A stretch of DNA of 60,000 nucleotides, from positions 17,920,001-17,980,000 of the forward strand of contig OX485803.1 of NCBI GenBank assembly GCA_950295325.1, given 5' to 3'. The first letter of the stretch is position 1. The number at the start of each line of letters is the position of its first letter. Source of the DNA: Polytrichum commune (taxonomy: Eukaryota; Streptophyta; Polytrichopsida; Polytrichales; Polytrichaceae). Shown here piece by piece: positions 57,464 to 60,000 of this stretch. The notes below the pieces were generated by a model, which was not told the DNA's origin, made no database searches, and saw only the letters and a program-made list of their open reading frames with translations. Both the position numbers and the translations under genes were made by a program.

Positions 57464-59487
57464 AGGTAGTCGGTGTGTGACAACGTACCGTGTGTCCTTG
57501 AAACCCGACTTAATTAGCTTATAGCTCTCATATTTCAAGCTTAAAACTACTATTTCTCCTTTTATGGGGGAATCTATGAGAGGGTTAGGTAGGAAGGAAC
57601 TTCACAATTAAGGTTCAAGTCTATAAACATGATGTACTTGGCGTTATTCATTCATTGCATAAAATAGGTTTGAGATACATAGTTTTTTACATACTAATTT
57701 GGGATCCGGAATCTACATAGTGTTCTAAATTGGGAAACATTCTTTATAGTGAGAATGACAAGTTGGAGTTGGATTGTTTCGTTGGCAAAGGTGGGACAGT
57801 CTGTACAGACATGCAAAGTATACATGATAAGGGTGAGTTTCCATGTAGGCCGCTCGCCCACCAGATTCTAGTGGGACGAACACCCGACCACCCAAATATA
57901 GATGGAATCTGGTGGGGATGGGGTTCATATGGTTCCTATTCTTGTGGGCCACAGTAAGTTTCTAGAGCTCATGCTAATTTTTGTATTCAGAGTAAATGTG
58001 GGGCACGTAAAAATTTCGACCCATGCTAAGTTTTTAGTAGAAAATCAATGTCAATTGGGTTTTCAAGAAAGTCAATGTGGGTGCTTATTTTATTTTATGC
58101 TACTTTTGTCATGTAACTAATAGTAATCAATGTGTTGGCCGCAAGTCTTCCTGAAGACTTAGGGGAAGACATGGGTCTTGGACCCATGTTAATTCCACCT
58201 TGAGTAGCAAATTAGTGTGGTCCACGCTAATTCCACACTAATTTGTCGCTCACACTAATAGGATTATTTAATGTAATTGCTTTACTCTCATATTCTCAAA
58301 TCCAGGCCCACCTACTAACCTCCTCTCCCTCTTAAAATTGGGCTTTGATCCTTCAATGACCATCACTTGTAGGTTTAAATGTGCTTTAGTGGGAGGCTGG
58401 AAGTCTAGACACCTCCAACCCATTATTACCTAGAATCTAGTGGGCGCGCAGTTGACTCACCCTTGGAGCATAAGTTTGGACTCATCACTACTTGGTAGAA
58501 GACTTATTGTTTTCTTTAACCTCTAAATGCTTGGGCCTATTTCTAGAAAGTCAAAGCAATGCATGTGAGTGATTTGTGTTTACTTGAAGGCCATAAATTG
58601 TAAAGTAGAATCCCACACAAGTAGGCAAATATATTTTGAAGCTATAAGTAAAATTTTAACATGATTGGATTAGTTCAGAAAATTGCATGTAAAAAAAAAA
58701 ATTGAAATTAAATACACATGCATGAAATCTCATCCCATATTTCATTTTTGGTAGAGAAAGTATGTACTCAATAGTAGTTAAGAAGTTGCAAAGGAAAAAA
58801 ATTACAAGAAGAGCGAAATCGAAGCATCTGTAGGATGTACAAATTAGTTCTTTGGCTCAATCCCTAACTTGAACATCTTGTGAAAAGAGTATCTCCAATA
58901 GAGCGTTGGCAATAGATGATTTAGCCCTTTGATCATAGATCGACCACTTTGTGGTCACCCATGCATTTAAGGGTTAATTGTTCAAACTTCACAAGAGGTG
59001 TGGAGGGAACGCTAAAATGGGCATGAGTAGTAAACGACTCACCTGCTCAACAACTTCTTGATATCTTTTGTAAAAACACATGTTGAAACATAGGGACAAG
59101 TGCAAGGCGGATGTTTAAGGTTGGGCCAATGAGCCATTAAGGTAGATAGGGTGCTAAAACCAACACCTTACCCAAAACCTGCACCTTGAAATCTTGCATA
59201 ATGAGTACATTTTGATTATGAGAATGTTCACCGCATGAACGTCACCTCCCCCTGACGGTTTTGGGCGACAACACAATTTTTAAGTCGAATTAAACAACAA
59301 CATTCGGGGGGGGGGGGGAAGCGAGACTTTCTTGCAATACTTCTTTTCTACTTTTTCTACTCGGGAATCACTTTTTGGGTTCATACTACCACCACATGTG
59401 TGCCAAATACCTCGACTTCTTGGTTTAAGGTGTTGCTACCTTATAGGGCCATGCCTGCAACTTGGATGAGGTCATGAATCCATCATT

Positions 59488-59519
<32 letters not shown>

Positions 59520-60000
59520 GACAAAGTGGCCCTTTAAGAATGCATTAAAGCGATAAGCCTTTTGGTTTCATGGACTTTGAAATCAATTTCATTACAATGA
59601 CAATTTACTTTCTTAAAGTCAAGTCGGGGTTGACAACTTTTTTTGGGTTGGGTTGAGAGTTTTTTCTAGGGCTGCCCGAGGGTTGCAGGTGGATGGGTTT
59701 CGGCCCTAATTCAAGCTCCAAGTCCAGTCCTGTAATGGTTCCTAGGCCATACCTTAAAACATGCAAGCCGTACCGAAAGGGAAGAGAGAAGATGGGAGTG
59801 TGGATTGCTTTGATAAAGATAAGATAAAGTTTGAGACATTAAGCGAATTGCCACTCAATTTAGAGGATATAAGTGTTGTAATATGTTGCACACAATTAAA
59901 GGAAAACCGTAACACATTTAACATGCAACCGGGTGGACTTCCAAACACTAGGGTCTCCACCGATTTTTGCCCAAAATCGCACCCTTCACTTGCAAGCCTT
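57464..60000. other. Intergenic, no gene seen
   Basis: Only short unsupported ORFs. (GA)n microsatellite at 59488-59513 and a 13-nt G run at 59306-59318. Confidence 0.45.

Noticed and set aside
1-60000. CRISPR arrays, operons, ribosome binding sites
   Set aside because: The window is eukaryotic nuclear DNA with spliced genes. The repeats are transposon arms, microsatellites or tandem duplications without CRISPR-like regular spacers.

Overview
The window reads as nuclear DNA of a land plant. It has AT-rich intergenic sequence, intron-rich genes with GT/AG junctions, telo-boxes (TTAGGGTTT) upstream of a housekeeping gene, and a plant-specific LRR receptor kinase of subfamily VIII-1 whose repeats are encoded by 72-nt phase-2 exons. 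I cannot name the species. The unusual LINE and transposase families hint at something other than a well-studied angiosperm, but that is weak inference.

Genic part (1 to about 24 kb). The last exon of a mitochondrial-type HPPK/dihydropteroate synthase gene (+) ends at 800. A complete eight-exon gene for the U2 snRNP protein U2A' (+, 278 aa) runs 4816-9060. Tail to tail with it lies a complete 19-exon LRR receptor-like kinase (-, 993 aa, 11344-23968) of the family that contains the H2O2 sensor HPCA1. I rebuilt the exons of both complete genes; every junction keeps frame. The introns of the kinase hold two repeat types also seen elsewhere in the window.

Repeat-dominated part (about 24 to 60 kb). 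The centrepiece is an intact 2576-codon LINE ORF (-, 26860-34590) ending in a 34-nt poly(A) run. It carries a tandem N-terminal repeat, a 2A-like ribosome-skipping motif, an APE endonuclease, reverse transcriptase, RNase H, a CCHC finger and a C-terminal PD-(D/E)XK-like domain. That is the dual-endonuclease layout known from the Dualen/RandI elements of green algae. Just upstream on the same strand is an intact ORF of unknown function (539 or 733 aa) with signs of a spliced 5' leader. A diverged, 5'-truncated relative of the LINE with stops lies at 46273-48300. Around these are a foldback Mutator-like element with a perfect 9-bp target duplication (44805-45930), two PIF/Harbinger-type elements with TAA/TTA duplications (53849-54451, 55107-56249), several MITEs, a 0.9-kb foldback, tandem duplications, and a decayed transposase-like gene (49959-53640).

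The three plant genes have no evident functional link to one another. The main biological interest is the LINE: its protein organisation, its 2A-like site, and a GC-rich 22-nt RNA/DNA motif kept almost unchanged in two copies exactly 300 nt apart at its 5' end.
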